The notes under the pieces are model-generated. The model was not told where the DNA came from, did not search any database, and saw nothing but the letters and a program-made list of their open reading frames with translations. Position numbers and translations under genes: made by a program. This document shows positions 34,140 to 42,216 of a DNA stretch of 64,000 nucleotides, piece by piece; the first letter of the stretch is position 1, and each line of letters opens with the position of its first letter. The stretch comes from Treponema sp. (GTDB lineage Bacteria > Spirochaetota > Spirochaetia > Treponematales > Breznakiellaceae), in assembly GCA_031267685.1 (NCBI GenBank), contig JAIRYV010000009.1, positions 1 through 64,000 on the forward strand, given 5' to 3'.

Positions 34140-35249
34140 TTAGGGCCTCCCTAAAAAGAGTGCGGTTAAGGTCTGGTTATGATGGGTGAAGAGTTCTTCT
34201 CCATAGCAGGTAAAGCCGATAAAGGACAGGGGTTTGAACAGGTCGTTGAAGGTTTGTTCCTTCTTGAGGGCCTTCAGTTCCGCTGCTCGATACGCACAGT
34301 TATACAAGACTGCGGCCTGGACTTGTGGCAGATAGGATTGGGCTTCCGTCATTACCTTGCGACTCTCCGCAATGATGTCTCCGGGCTTGAGCAGGTGCAG
34401 GGTAGTTCCTGCCTCTATATAGCAGAAGAACTGTAAGCCCCTTCCCTCTACCACTTTGGAGATACTTCGGCAATAGACTCTATCCCCGGAAACCACTCCC
34501 AGTGAATTCTTTATAAACACCCCCTCGTTAAGCCGATCTATGCTCCCTGCTCCTATGAGTTTGGCATAATAGGGGGCCGCAGGCTCGCCGTTTAGCTCCC
34601 AGACTATCCGTTCCTTTACGCTAACTTTAGTGGCGACCATAGTACTTCCTGAAGGGAGGAGATGGACTGAGTGAGTGCAATGAAAGGGAATCTTCATCTT
34701 CATAACCACTAGCACTAGGCCGTCGGCAGAGAGCGTTTCATTGTGGCTTACCAGCGTTCTGGTGAATTCGTCCGCTGAAGCGGAGCCTCCTACAAAGGGC
34801 AGGTTGAGCCGGGCTTCCATACTCAATGCCTGCATGATTACCTCTCCGCGGCTGATCCCATCCAAGAAGACCAGGCCCAAGTAATCATCTGGGGTGATAT
34901 TCCGGTAGCCGATTTTTCTTTTAAGCTCCTCTATTGCGGTCTTGGCGCAGAGTTCAGGGGCGCTCTTGATGCCCTCTTTAACGCTCGAAAAGACCTCTTC
35001 CACCTCATCTGTGCCTAGGGACATAGCTAGGAGGCCCTTTCCTACTATCCCATTGCTGCTCCAGCCTCCCAGCATAGACGTCCCCACACAGAGCGCCTGG
35101 GGAAATGCCCGTTTTACCGCCTTGTGGGGTTCAAAGCGCTCGTATTCCATTGAAAAGAAATAGATCAGCACTTTAAGCCCCGGCTGTTCTATATCTTTAA
35201 GCAAGCCGTCCATATCATAGCTTTGGCGGCTTCCAATCTTGATACTCAT
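34140..35249 (-). CDS. FIST-domain sensor protein
   Basis: 369 residues with FIST_N (LKVLIYFFSMEYERF, ALCVGTSMLGGWSSNG, LVFLDGISRGEVIMQAL, LPFVGGSASADEF) and FIST_C (YYAKLIGAG to the end, including AAVLYNCAYRAAELKAL and FIGFTCYGEELF). FIST modules are predicted small-ligand sensors, possibly for amino acids, and usually sit in signalling proteins. No membrane segment or signal peptide. It is followed with no gap by a soluble MCP lacking an input domain. Together they look like a two-piece cytosolic chemoreceptor. Confidence 0.85.
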   Translation of the reverse strand: MSIKIGSRQSYDMDGLLKDIEQPGLKVLIYFFSMEYERFEPHKAVKRAFPQALCVGTSMLGGWSSNGIVGKGLLAMSLGTDEVEEVFSSVKEGIKSAPELCAKTAIEELKRKIGYRNITPDDYLGLVFLDGISRGEVIMQALSMEARLNLPFVGGSASADEFTRTLVSHNETLSADGLVLVVMKMKIPFHCTHSVHLLPSGSTMVATKVSVKERIVWELNGEPAAPYYAKLIGAGSIDRLNEGVFIKNSLGVVSGDRVYCRSISKVVEGRGLQFFCYIEAGTTLHLLKPGDIIAESRKVMTEAQSYLPQVQAAVLYNCAYRAAELKALKKEQTFNDLFKPLSFIGFTCYGEELFTHHNQTLTALFLGRP

Positions 35250-35419
35250 AGGTTCTCCTCATGTAGGGGCTTATCAATCTGAAGGATGTTCTTCTGAATT
35301 CCCTACTATACATGGGTATTCTATCAAAAGCGCAAAACCTTATCAAGTAGTCGTATAGCCTCATTACGAATGTTTCTGAAGAGGGGATTCTGTACTTGAG
35401 GCTTCAGATGGTTTTTCTT

Positions 35420-36190
35420 TCATATCCAGATTAAATCCTCAAGCCGGGAAGCTGTGTGGAGGGGATTGTGAATGCCCCACTGCTCAAGGGGGAGCGTGAG
35501 ACATTCTTCGCTTGTTCCGTTAAAGGCTGTTTTTCCTTCGTATAATACGATACCGTTTTTCGCCAGCGCGAGGCATTTTTCAAGTTCGTGGGTTAGAATT
35601 ACTATTGTTCTCTTTTTTGCCAGCAGTTTCTGAATTAGAACATTTACCTGTACGACTCCAGGATAATCAAGGTTCGCGTAAGGTTCGTCAAATATAATGA
35701 TTTCGGCGTTCATGGCGAGTACGCCTGCTACTGCAAGGCGGCGCTTTTCTCCACCTGATAAAAAACGGGACGGAAAGTCTGCCCGCGAAAGAATGCCTGT
35801 TTCCCGGAGCGCATTTTCCACAATAGGGATGCTGTCTTTCTTCTTTGAGAAGAATTTTCCCCGAATGCCAATTGTTATGTCTTCCTTTGGCGTTTCTCCC
35901 AGAATTTGACTGTCTGGGTCTTGAAACACCAATCCAGTTTTCCCGCGCACTTCTAGTTTCCCGGAATCGCTCTGTTCAAGGCCGGCGATTATGGACATTA
36001 AGAGGCTTTTTCCAGAGCCGTTTGCCCCGGCAATAAGCGTACAGACGCTCTGTTCAATATCAAAGGAAACATCGTCCAAGGCGTAGAACACGCCGTCGCG
36101 TATGCGGGACTGTTTGCGGTCTCCGGCCATTTCATCAAGTACATGGAACGTTTTTGTTATGTGCCAGAGGCGGACGGCGAATTCTATCAT
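35420..36190 (-). CDS. ECF/cobalt-type ABC transporter ATP-binding protein
   Basis: 256 residues. Walker A is GANGSGKSLL, Q-loop VFQDPDSQILGETPKEDI (the QDPDxQ pattern of the EcfA/CbiO group), signature LSGGEKRRLAVAGVLAM, Walker B IIIFDEPYANLD, and the H-loop is in ILTHELEKCLALA. A normal EcfA operon also encodes a second ATPase, EcfT and often an S-component; none is adjacent here. It must share membrane partners encoded elsewhere. The start has no strong ribosome site. Confidence 0.85.
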   Translation of the reverse strand: MIEFAVRLWHITKTFHVLDEMAGDRKQSRIRDGVFYALDDVSFDIEQSVCTLIAGANGSGKSLLMSIIAGLEQSDSGKLEVRGKTGLVFQDPDSQILGETPKEDITIGIRGKFFSKKKDSIPIVENALRETGILSRADFPSRFLSGGEKRRLAVAGVLAMNAEIIIFDEPYANLDYPGVVQVNVLIQKLLAKKRTIVILTHELEKCLALAKNGIVLYEGKTAFNGTSEECLTLPLEQWGIHNPLHTASRLEDLIWI

Positions 36191-36295
36191 GTTTCATGAC
36201 CGGAAAGACTACTTTTGTTAAGCATGATGGATAAGATGATTCACAACAAACGCTCGATTTGTCAAGAGTATTTATAGCAATGATGAGGGATAGAT

Positions 36296-37915
36296 ATGAA
36301 TGAGGAAGATAGGTATTATGGCGTTATGAAAAAAAATTTTACTATACTTATGCTGATTTTAAGCATGAATGTTTTTGCGCTTGGTAAGCAGCAAAGTGCT
36401 GTGCCAGTTGCTCAGAAGGTTATCACGGTGGGTATCACTAACGATCCGGAAACGGTAAGCCCGCTGTCAACTAACAATATCATGGCGCATTATGTATCGC
36501 GCATTTTGTTTTTGCCCTTGGTGATGGAAACGTCGGAACGGTTTTTTGTGAACCGGCTTGCGGAAAGCATTGATACCAGTGATAACCGCGTCTTTGTCAT
36601 TAAAATAAACCAGGAGGTGAAATGGACTGATGGCGTGCCGGTGAGCGCTGATGACGTTATTTTTACCATAAACACGTTTTCGAATCCGGTTGTTGGAGTT
36701 CGGGACACGAGCGCTCACCGCATCATCGTTGGCACGGACGAGAGTGGTTGTTTTCCGGTGGGCGCGGGTGGTATTAGCGGCGTGAAGAAGATCGATGATT
36801 ACACGGTGTCTGTTGAAACAAAATACCCTATAACGCTGAACATTTTTAAGTTGGAAATTGGCACAACCCTGCGAACTATGCCTCGGCATATTCTTGAAAA
36901 TGAGCCGGTGGAAACCATATTACGCTGTGCGTTTTTTCAGCGCCCCACGGTTACCAACGGTGCGTTTTGTTTTAAGGAATATGTGCCGGGCCAGTATTTG
37001 TCTATGACCGCGAATAGTGACTACTTTCGCGGTAGGCCCAAGATTGACACGCTTAACTTTAAGATATTGTCGGGGAATCAACTGAGCGCCCAGCTTGAGA
37101 GTGGCGAAATCGACATGAATTACCCTGGTGTGGGGTTATTGCCGGTTGATGATTATGAGCGTGTGATAAATATGCCGCATTTGCGAACCGAGCGTGGCGA
37201 GCCAAATACGGTGCAGACGCTTCTTTATAATAACGCCACGTTGAATGTCGCGGTGCGGCGGGCTATGGACATAGCCATTAACCGCGATGGGATTTTGCAA
37301 AACATTTTTAAGGGCGAGGCGTTTATGACGCGGACGCCGGTGTCAAGTCAGGTTGAGTACTGGAACGAGGAAGCGGCGCGTTACACCTACGATCCGGAGC
37401 GGGCGCGGGCCTTAGTTGCCGAGTCGGGCTGGGACACGGCAACGCGGCTTGTCTTTGTGGTGCCGACCGGGAACGCGACTCGTGAGCGGGTTTGCACGAT
37501 TATCGCTGAAAACTTTAAGGCAATTGGTCTGAACGTAGTGATTGAACGCGCTGATATGCCAGCGACGGTGGCACGTATACAAAAGCGCGATTACGACATC
37601 ACTATTCTGGGAATGCCGGCGAATGTGTTTAACCTTTCGCGCAACCTGCGCTATTTCGCTGATTCTAACGACTCCTACACTGGCTATAGCGATCCCGCGA
37701 TGGACGCTCTGCTTACCACGATTTACGAGAGCGTTGACCCCGAGGTTTTACGCGCCGGCTATTTTGAGGCGCAGGAACGTATCGCCGCGGACGTGCCGGT
37801 GTCGGGTGTATACAGCGAACTCGCACTCCGCGCTGTGAATAAGCGCGTGAGCTTCGGCGACCTGCCCAAGTTCGGCACACTGCGCGACCTAGAAGTCTGG
37901 GATGTGGAAAACTAA
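36296..37915 (+). CDS. Peptide/nickel-type ABC transporter substrate-binding protein (SBP family 5)
   Basis: 539 residues. A signal peptide (MKKNFTILMLILSMNVFALG) begins at codon 11; GAGGGA before ATG 36296 favours that start, but ATG 36326 would give a cleaner signal peptide. The mature part has the family 5 pattern: ITVGITNDPETVSPL, the core AESIDTSDNRVFVIKINQEVKWTDGVPVSADDVIFTI, and VRRAMDIAINRDGIL. No lipobox cysteine is seen. It binds oligopeptides or similar ligands in the periplasm. No permease or ATPase genes are adjacent, so it is an orphan. Confidence 0.9.
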   Translation: MNEEDRYYGVMKKNFTILMLILSMNVFALGKQQSAVPVAQKVITVGITNDPETVSPLSTNNIMAHYVSRILFLPLVMETSERFFVNRLAESIDTSDNRVFVIKINQEVKWTDGVPVSADDVIFTINTFSNPVVGVRDTSAHRIIVGTDESGCFPVGAGGISGVKKIDDYTVSVETKYPITLNIFKLEIGTTLRTMPRHILENEPVETILRCAFFQRPTVTNGAFCFKEYVPGQYLSMTANSDYFRGRPKIDTLNFKILSGNQLSAQLESGEIDMNYPGVGLLPVDDYERVINMPHLRTERGEPNTVQTLLYNNATLNVAVRRAMDIAINRDGILQNIFKGEAFMTRTPVSSQVEYWNEEAARYTYDPERARALVAESGWDTATRLVFVVPTGNATRERVCTIIAENFKAIGLNVVIERADMPATVARIQKRDYDITILGMPANVFNLSRNLRYFADSNDSYTGYSDPAMDALLTTIYESVDPEVLRAGYFEAQERIAADVPVSGVYSELALRAVNKRVSFGDLPKFGTLRDLEVWDVEN

Positions 37916-37945
37916 GGGCAGGCTCAGGGGGCGAAGCGGGACACG

Positions 37946-38002
37946 CACTCTGGCGTCTGGCGCTACGGCGCTAAGTGCCAGAGACCTACAAGTGGCGCCA
38001 GA
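37946..38002. repeat. REP-like imperfect palindromes upstream of a Y1 transposase
   Basis: GTCTGGCGC (37955) pairs with GCGCCAGAC (37994), and nested inside CTCTGGC (37949) pairs with GCCAGAG. Such nested palindromes beside a Y1 transposase gene are the usual setting of REP/RAYT pairs. Related TGTCTGGCAC motifs occur at 39101 and 39119. Confidence 0.55.
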
Positions 38003-38067
38003 CACCCACAAAAAAACTTCAAAAATTCACTAAGTATTGAAGCAATACGCCTCCCCACTGCTCTATT

Positions 38068-38598
38068 ATGGTTATGGGACACCAACGAATACTAGAAGAC
38101 GGAGCGCTCTATCACGTTACCTCGGAAATTGACCGAAACGAAATGGACCTCCAATCGTCGTGGATCAAGGAAATACTCTTGACCTTCATCAAAAAAGCAA
38201 AAGAAAAGTACCCTTTTGAGCTTTTCAACTTCTGTATCATGGATAATCACATCCATTTACTCATCAAACCGGAAAAGGGTCAGTCTCTTTCCATCATAAT
38301 GCAGTGGATCAAGGGGAATTTCGCCCGCTACTGGAACAAACTGCACAATAAAAAAAGTGGGCATCTCTGGGGAAAACGGTTCTTTTCGAAGATTATCAAT
38401 GATGTAAGGCAGTTTGTGCAAGTATTTAAGTATATAGATCAAAATCCCAAACGGGCTGGCCTAGTTAAAGAGGCTGAGGACTGGACGTTTGGCGGCTTAT
38501 ATCATCACCTGTGCGGAAGGACGGATGTAGTAGATATACCTCGGATAGCTATCCTGGAGGTATTCTTCCTCGGCAAGATCCCTGAATGGGTTCGGTGA
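38068..38598 (+). CDS. REP-associated Y1 (IS200-like) transposase
   Basis: 176 residues. Single-strand HUH nuclease fold: ALYHVTSEIDRNE strand, the HxH motif NHIHLLI (H61, H63), and the catalytic tyrosine Y122 in FKYIDQNPKRAG, with GHLWGKRFFSKII between. The tail after Y122 is that of the domesticated RAYT group rather than IS200. No mobile ends are obvious, but REP-like palindromes lie just upstream. It appears intact. Confidence 0.85.
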   Translation: MVMGHQRILEDGALYHVTSEIDRNEMDLQSSWIKEILLTFIKKAKEKYPFELFNFCIMDNHIHLLIKPEKGQSLSIIMQWIKGNFARYWNKLHNKKSGHLWGKRFFSKIINDVRQFVQVFKYIDQNPKRAGLVKEAEDWTFGGLYHHLCGRTDVVDIPRIAILEVFFLGKIPEWVR

Positions 38599-38708
38599 AG
38601 ATAGCCAGACACGTGAGACCGTAATCTCACGCCCTTTGACCATTGACCACAGTCTAGGGAGATAAACCTGAGGGGTGAATACTTTTACCCACGCGTGGGC
38701 TTGGTAGT

Positions 38709-40037
38709 CTACGGGTATGGCGCAGATGTGACATCGCACCAGGCGTGGTATCGCTCGGTATAGAGAGACCGTACACACGGGTTTGGAACAAAACGCTGCT
38801 TGACGTGGATCATACGCTCCACTGCCTCGCTCGGGCTGGACACTTCCCCCAAGGCCAGCGCCGCCAGTGCCGCGTCACCAGTAAGCTCGCCATCGTTTAC
38901 CTCGGGAATGAGTAGAGTACAGTCCGTGATATTGGCCTTGAGCTGATTCCAACGCAAATTTTTGCTTTGCCCGCCGGAAACACGCATTTCCGTCAGTAAC
39001 AGGCCATGCTGCCTGAACCGATCAAGAACCGCCCGCACTTTGAAACCGATGGTTTCAAGCGTGGAACGCCCTAAGCTAATTGCGAATGGCGTATGAGTGG
39101 TGTCTGGCACTGAAAAAATGTCTGGCACCGAAGAACAACAAGGCTCATCGGGAATCAGTTCCTGTAGCAGCTCGTTATAGTCCCGTCCATTCTGGCCGGT
39201 TTGATCACGGTACTGGTCAAAGAGACTCCCTGATTCAGGGATAAGGCCGCCAATGTTCCACAGACCATCCACCACATGGGGAAGGACACGCAGTTCACTG
39301 GTTTGTATGGGAACAGTGCTACACAGGTTGATGCCTTCGGAGCTTCCAGCCCGGTTACACACAAGCCCCTCGCTGATTGCCCCCACGCCGATAAGCGCCA
39401 TGATAAAGTCTGGACCACCTGCAATGATGGGAATTCCTACAGGGAGCTTGAAATGATAGCCTGCCTCTGTGGAGACTTGGCCAATCACACTTCCCATGTT
39501 CACAAAAGGCGGGAATTTTTCAATATCAAAACCTATACTGCGACATTGAACTTCGTCCCAGTAATACGGACGATAAGCTATGGAAGGAAGTATGCTCACC
39601 GGATTCGCGCCCAGCCTGAACGAAAGCCATTCCTGTGAGGAGAAGAAGTAGCGCACACACTCATAGTCGCTCACGCGCTCGGTTTGAAACCAGGCCGCAT
39701 GAGGCAGAAAGAACGACTTAATACGAGACAGTGAGATGACTCTGCCATCAGACCAGTGGAGCGGCGGCAGGACTTGGTCTGTGAAAGTCAGCGGAACAAG
39801 CGTCGGGCCATTACCGGAAATGCAGACTGCAGCAATGGCCACACTCGTTTTAATGGTACTCCGAATCGTACGCAGACACAGGCAGAGCGCGTCTTCCCAG
39901 TCCCGCGCAAGTACACCGTCAGCTCGACGGGGATAAACCTCTCGCGCAAAGGCCAAGTTCCAGCCATTAAGGTCAATAAGCGCGGCCTTTAACGAGGAAG
40001 TACCAATATCAACGCAAAGAATTGTTTGAATAAGCAT
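38709..40037 (-). CDS. FGGY-family carbohydrate kinase (xylulokinase-like)
   Basis: 442 residues; ATP-dependent sugar kinase of the acetate-kinase/Hsp70 fold. ILCVDIGTSSLKAALIDLNG is the N-terminal phosphate motif, VCISGNGPTLVPL and PPLHWSDGRV are sugar-side motifs, and IIAGGPDFIMALIGVGAISEGLVCNRAGSSEG and MRVSGGQSKNLRWNQLKANI are the later FGGY signatures. A little shorter than typical xylulokinases (~490). The segment PDIFSVPDTTHT coincides with two TGTCTGGCAC repeats and may be an in-frame insertion. Last gene of a four-gene minus-strand run. Substrate not assignable. Confidence 0.85.
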   Translation of the reverse strand: MLIQTILCVDIGTSSLKAALIDLNGWNLAFAREVYPRRADGVLARDWEDALCLCLRTIRSTIKTSVAIAAVCISGNGPTLVPLTFTDQVLPPLHWSDGRVISLSRIKSFFLPHAAWFQTERVSDYECVRYFFSSQEWLSFRLGANPVSILPSIAYRPYYWDEVQCRSIGFDIEKFPPFVNMGSVIGQVSTEAGYHFKLPVGIPIIAGGPDFIMALIGVGAISEGLVCNRAGSSEGINLCSTVPIQTSELRVLPHVVDGLWNIGGLIPESGSLFDQYRDQTGQNGRDYNELLQELIPDEPCCSSVPDIFSVPDTTHTPFAISLGRSTLETIGFKVRAVLDRFRQHGLLLTEMRVSGGQSKNLRWNQLKANITDCTLLIPEVNDGELTGDAALAALALGEVSSPSEAVERMIHVKQRFVPNPCVRSLYTERYHAWCDVTSAPYP

Positions 40038-40116
40038 TTGTTTAATTTGTTAACAGTTAAGCCAACCAGAGCCTTTTGTCTAGCGCCGCGTCGAGTATCG
40101 CTGTCTTAACTTTTCC

Positions 40117-41466
40117 TTACCTCGTCAGCTTCTTCATCCAATCATAGCGATTGAGCTTGATCACCGCTACGATACACTTGATAATCTGGTCGCACTTGAG
40201 GCAGGCAAAAGTAAGTACAGGTGGGAAGTGGAAGACAAAGGCAGACACCAGGGCTGATGGGATAACCAGCAACCACACATGGAAGAGGTCGTTAATAAGC
40301 ACAAAATGAGTGGCGCCGCCAGCGCGAACAATGCCGGTTAAGACCGACATCTGGTACGAGGTCCCAATGATGGTAACTGAGAAAACCGAGAGGAACTGAA
40401 TAGCATAGGCGTGTGCCTCAGCAGAGATGTTCGGGAAACCAACTGCTAGAATCAGGTCTTTGGTAGTGAAGATAAGCAGCGAGGTAATAACGCCAAAACA
40501 TAAAAAGATTACCTGCAAGGTGTTGGCATAAGGTTTCAGCTTGTCGTAGTCGCCTGCACCCACTGTGCGCCCGATAATGACGCCGCTTGCATTGGCAATG
40601 CCGTATACAACTACGCCCAGCATCTGGTGAAGGTTGGCGGCGATGGTGTTTGCCGCCAACACTTCAGTTCCAAGCCGTCCCAGTATGGCGACCTGCGCGA
40701 CGCCCGCAATACCCCAGCAAATGTCGCCTAGAATAACCGGAAAGCCGTACCTGAAAAAGTCGTGCTGTATATCCGCGTTATGCAGGACAAGTTCACGTAT
40801 CCTCCACCTGAGCGCCGTGTCTCTGAACCGCACATAGCTAAAACTCACGCCGAACTCACAGGCACGGGCAAAGACTGTGGCAATAGCCGCACCGCGCACA
40901 CCCAGCGCCGGCAGTCCTAGATTGCCGAATATCAGTACCCAGTTGAGGAAGACATTGACGCAGAAGCCCACTACCGAACTGATAAAGCCAATGCGCGTGT
41001 TTTGGGTGCAGCGCATTGCCGCCAGAAACACACCGTTGAGACAGAAGAAAATGTAGGAGAAGCAGACAATGCCAATGTACTTGATGCCCTCGTCAATCAC
41101 AGCCTGCTCCCTGGTGAAAAATCCCAGTACCTGACGCGGAATCAGCAGCGCCAGAACCATGAACGCAAGCCCTACGCCAAAGGCAGACTTAATCGCTATG
41201 TTTATAACGATCTTGGCTTTTCGAGAGTCTTTCTTACCCAGATACTGGGCGGCTAGAATCACCAGCGCCGCGCTCAAACCCGCGTTCAACATCTGAAGCA
41301 TCCACTGTATCTGGTTTGACAGAAACACGCCGGACAAAGCCTGGTCGCCCAGAGACCCAACCATGAAGTTATCCATGAGGCCAATGCCAAAGGTGATGAG
41401 GTTTTGCAGTACCAGAGGCACAGCAATCTTCGCCAGTGTTATATAGAAGGATTTATCTTTAATCAC
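40117..41466 (-). CDS. MATE-family efflux transporter
   Basis: 449 residues, twelve predicted membrane segments in two repeats. The N-terminus (ITLAKIAVPLVLQNLITFGIGLMDNFMVGSLGDQALSGV) and GVRGAAIATVFARACEF are typical of MATE proteins, which expel drugs or metabolites with Na+ or H+. It follows the membrane protease gene by 3 bases. The C-terminal end (DQIIKCIVAVIKLNRYDW) is the common family ending. Confidence 0.93.
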   Translation of the reverse strand: MIKDKSFYITLAKIAVPLVLQNLITFGIGLMDNFMVGSLGDQALSGVFLSNQIQWMLQMLNAGLSAALVILAAQYLGKKDSRKAKIVINIAIKSAFGVGLAFMVLALLIPRQVLGFFTREQAVIDEGIKYIGIVCFSYIFFCLNGVFLAAMRCTQNTRIGFISSVVGFCVNVFLNWVLIFGNLGLPALGVRGAAIATVFARACEFGVSFSYVRFRDTALRWRIRELVLHNADIQHDFFRYGFPVILGDICWGIAGVAQVAILGRLGTEVLAANTIAANLHQMLGVVVYGIANASGVIIGRTVGAGDYDKLKPYANTLQVIFLCFGVITSLLIFTTKDLILAVGFPNISAEAHAYAIQFLSVFSVTIIGTSYQMSVLTGIVRAGGATHFVLINDLFHVWLLVIPSALVSAFVFHFPPVLTFACLKCDQIIKCIVAVIKLNRYDWMKKLTR

Positions 41467-41469
41467 AAA

Positions 41470-42147
41470 TCAGTGCCGGTCCCGGGCAAGTAGGATAAGC
41501 CGGATAAAGCTCATCAGCGCGGTGAGAGCAGAGGCAACGTAAGTAAGGGCAGCGGCGGTAAGCACTTTTTTAACCCCATCGAGTTCCTCTTCGTTTAATA
41601 CATGATTCTCTCTCAGAAGCGTGATTGCCCGCGCCGAAGCGTTGAACTCGACCGGCAGAGTGATGACATAAAACAACACCGACACGCCAAAGAATATGAT
41701 GCCCAGATTGATCAGCAGGGGAAACGACAGCAGTAAGCCAGCCAGTGCCAGCCACGGCCCAACTGCCGAGCCAATGTTTGCCACTGGCACCAACGTACTC
41801 CGCAGCCCCAGTGGGGCGTAGGACACAGCATGCTGTATCGCGTGGCCAGTCTCGTGCGCCGCAACACCAATGGCCGCAATGGAATTCTGCGCAAACACAG
41901 GCTGGGAAAGGCAAAGTGACTTGGTCATCGGGTCATAGTGGTCAGTGAGCGCCCCCCGCGTAGGCTGTATCCCCACATCATGGATGCGGTTCACCTTCAT
42001 CAGCAGGGCAGCAACGTCCCGTCCGGTGAGCTTATGGGAACAGCGCACCTGTGAATACTTCGCAAATGTGGACTTCACGAGTATCTGTGCAATCACTGAC
42101 AACAACAGCGTCGGCGCCACCAGTACCAGATAGTAAACATCAAACAT
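41470..42147 (-). CDS. Membrane zinc metallopeptidase (YugP/DUF1751-like family)
   Basis: 225 residues. An N-terminal membrane segment (YYLVLVAPTLLLSVIAQILV), then the zinc motif HETGH (H98, E99, H102) in IAAIGVAAHETGHAIQHAVSYAPL. Later hydrophobic segments are at about 118-165 and 200-220, and EFNASARAI is the usual third-ligand region. Members are putative integral membrane proteases of unknown target. A perfect hairpin separates it from the M16 protease gene upstream, and the MATE gene follows at once. Confidence 0.88.
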   Translation of the reverse strand: MFDVYYLVLVAPTLLLSVIAQILVKSTFAKYSQVRCSHKLTGRDVAALLMKVNRIHDVGIQPTRGALTDHYDPMTKSLCLSQPVFAQNSIAAIGVAAHETGHAIQHAVSYAPLGLRSTLVPVANIGSAVGPWLALAGLLLSFPLLINLGIIFFGVSVLFYVITLPVEFNASARAITLLRENHVLNEEELDGVKKVLTAAALTYVASALTALMSFIRLILLARDRH

Positions 42148-42174
42148 TCTAGCCTCTTCTCTTATTAACGTTGT

Positions 42175-42212
42175 CCACGAATGGCCATGACAACCGTCAA
42201 AGCCATTCGTGG
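42175..42212 (-). terminator. Hairpin between the M16 protease and YugP-like genes
   Basis: Arms CCACGAATGGC and GCCATTCGTGG pair perfectly with a 16-base loop, directly after the M16 stop. No T-run follows on minus, so it may stabilise the upstream mRNA rather than terminate. Confidence 0.6.
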
Positions 42213-42216
42213 GCTT

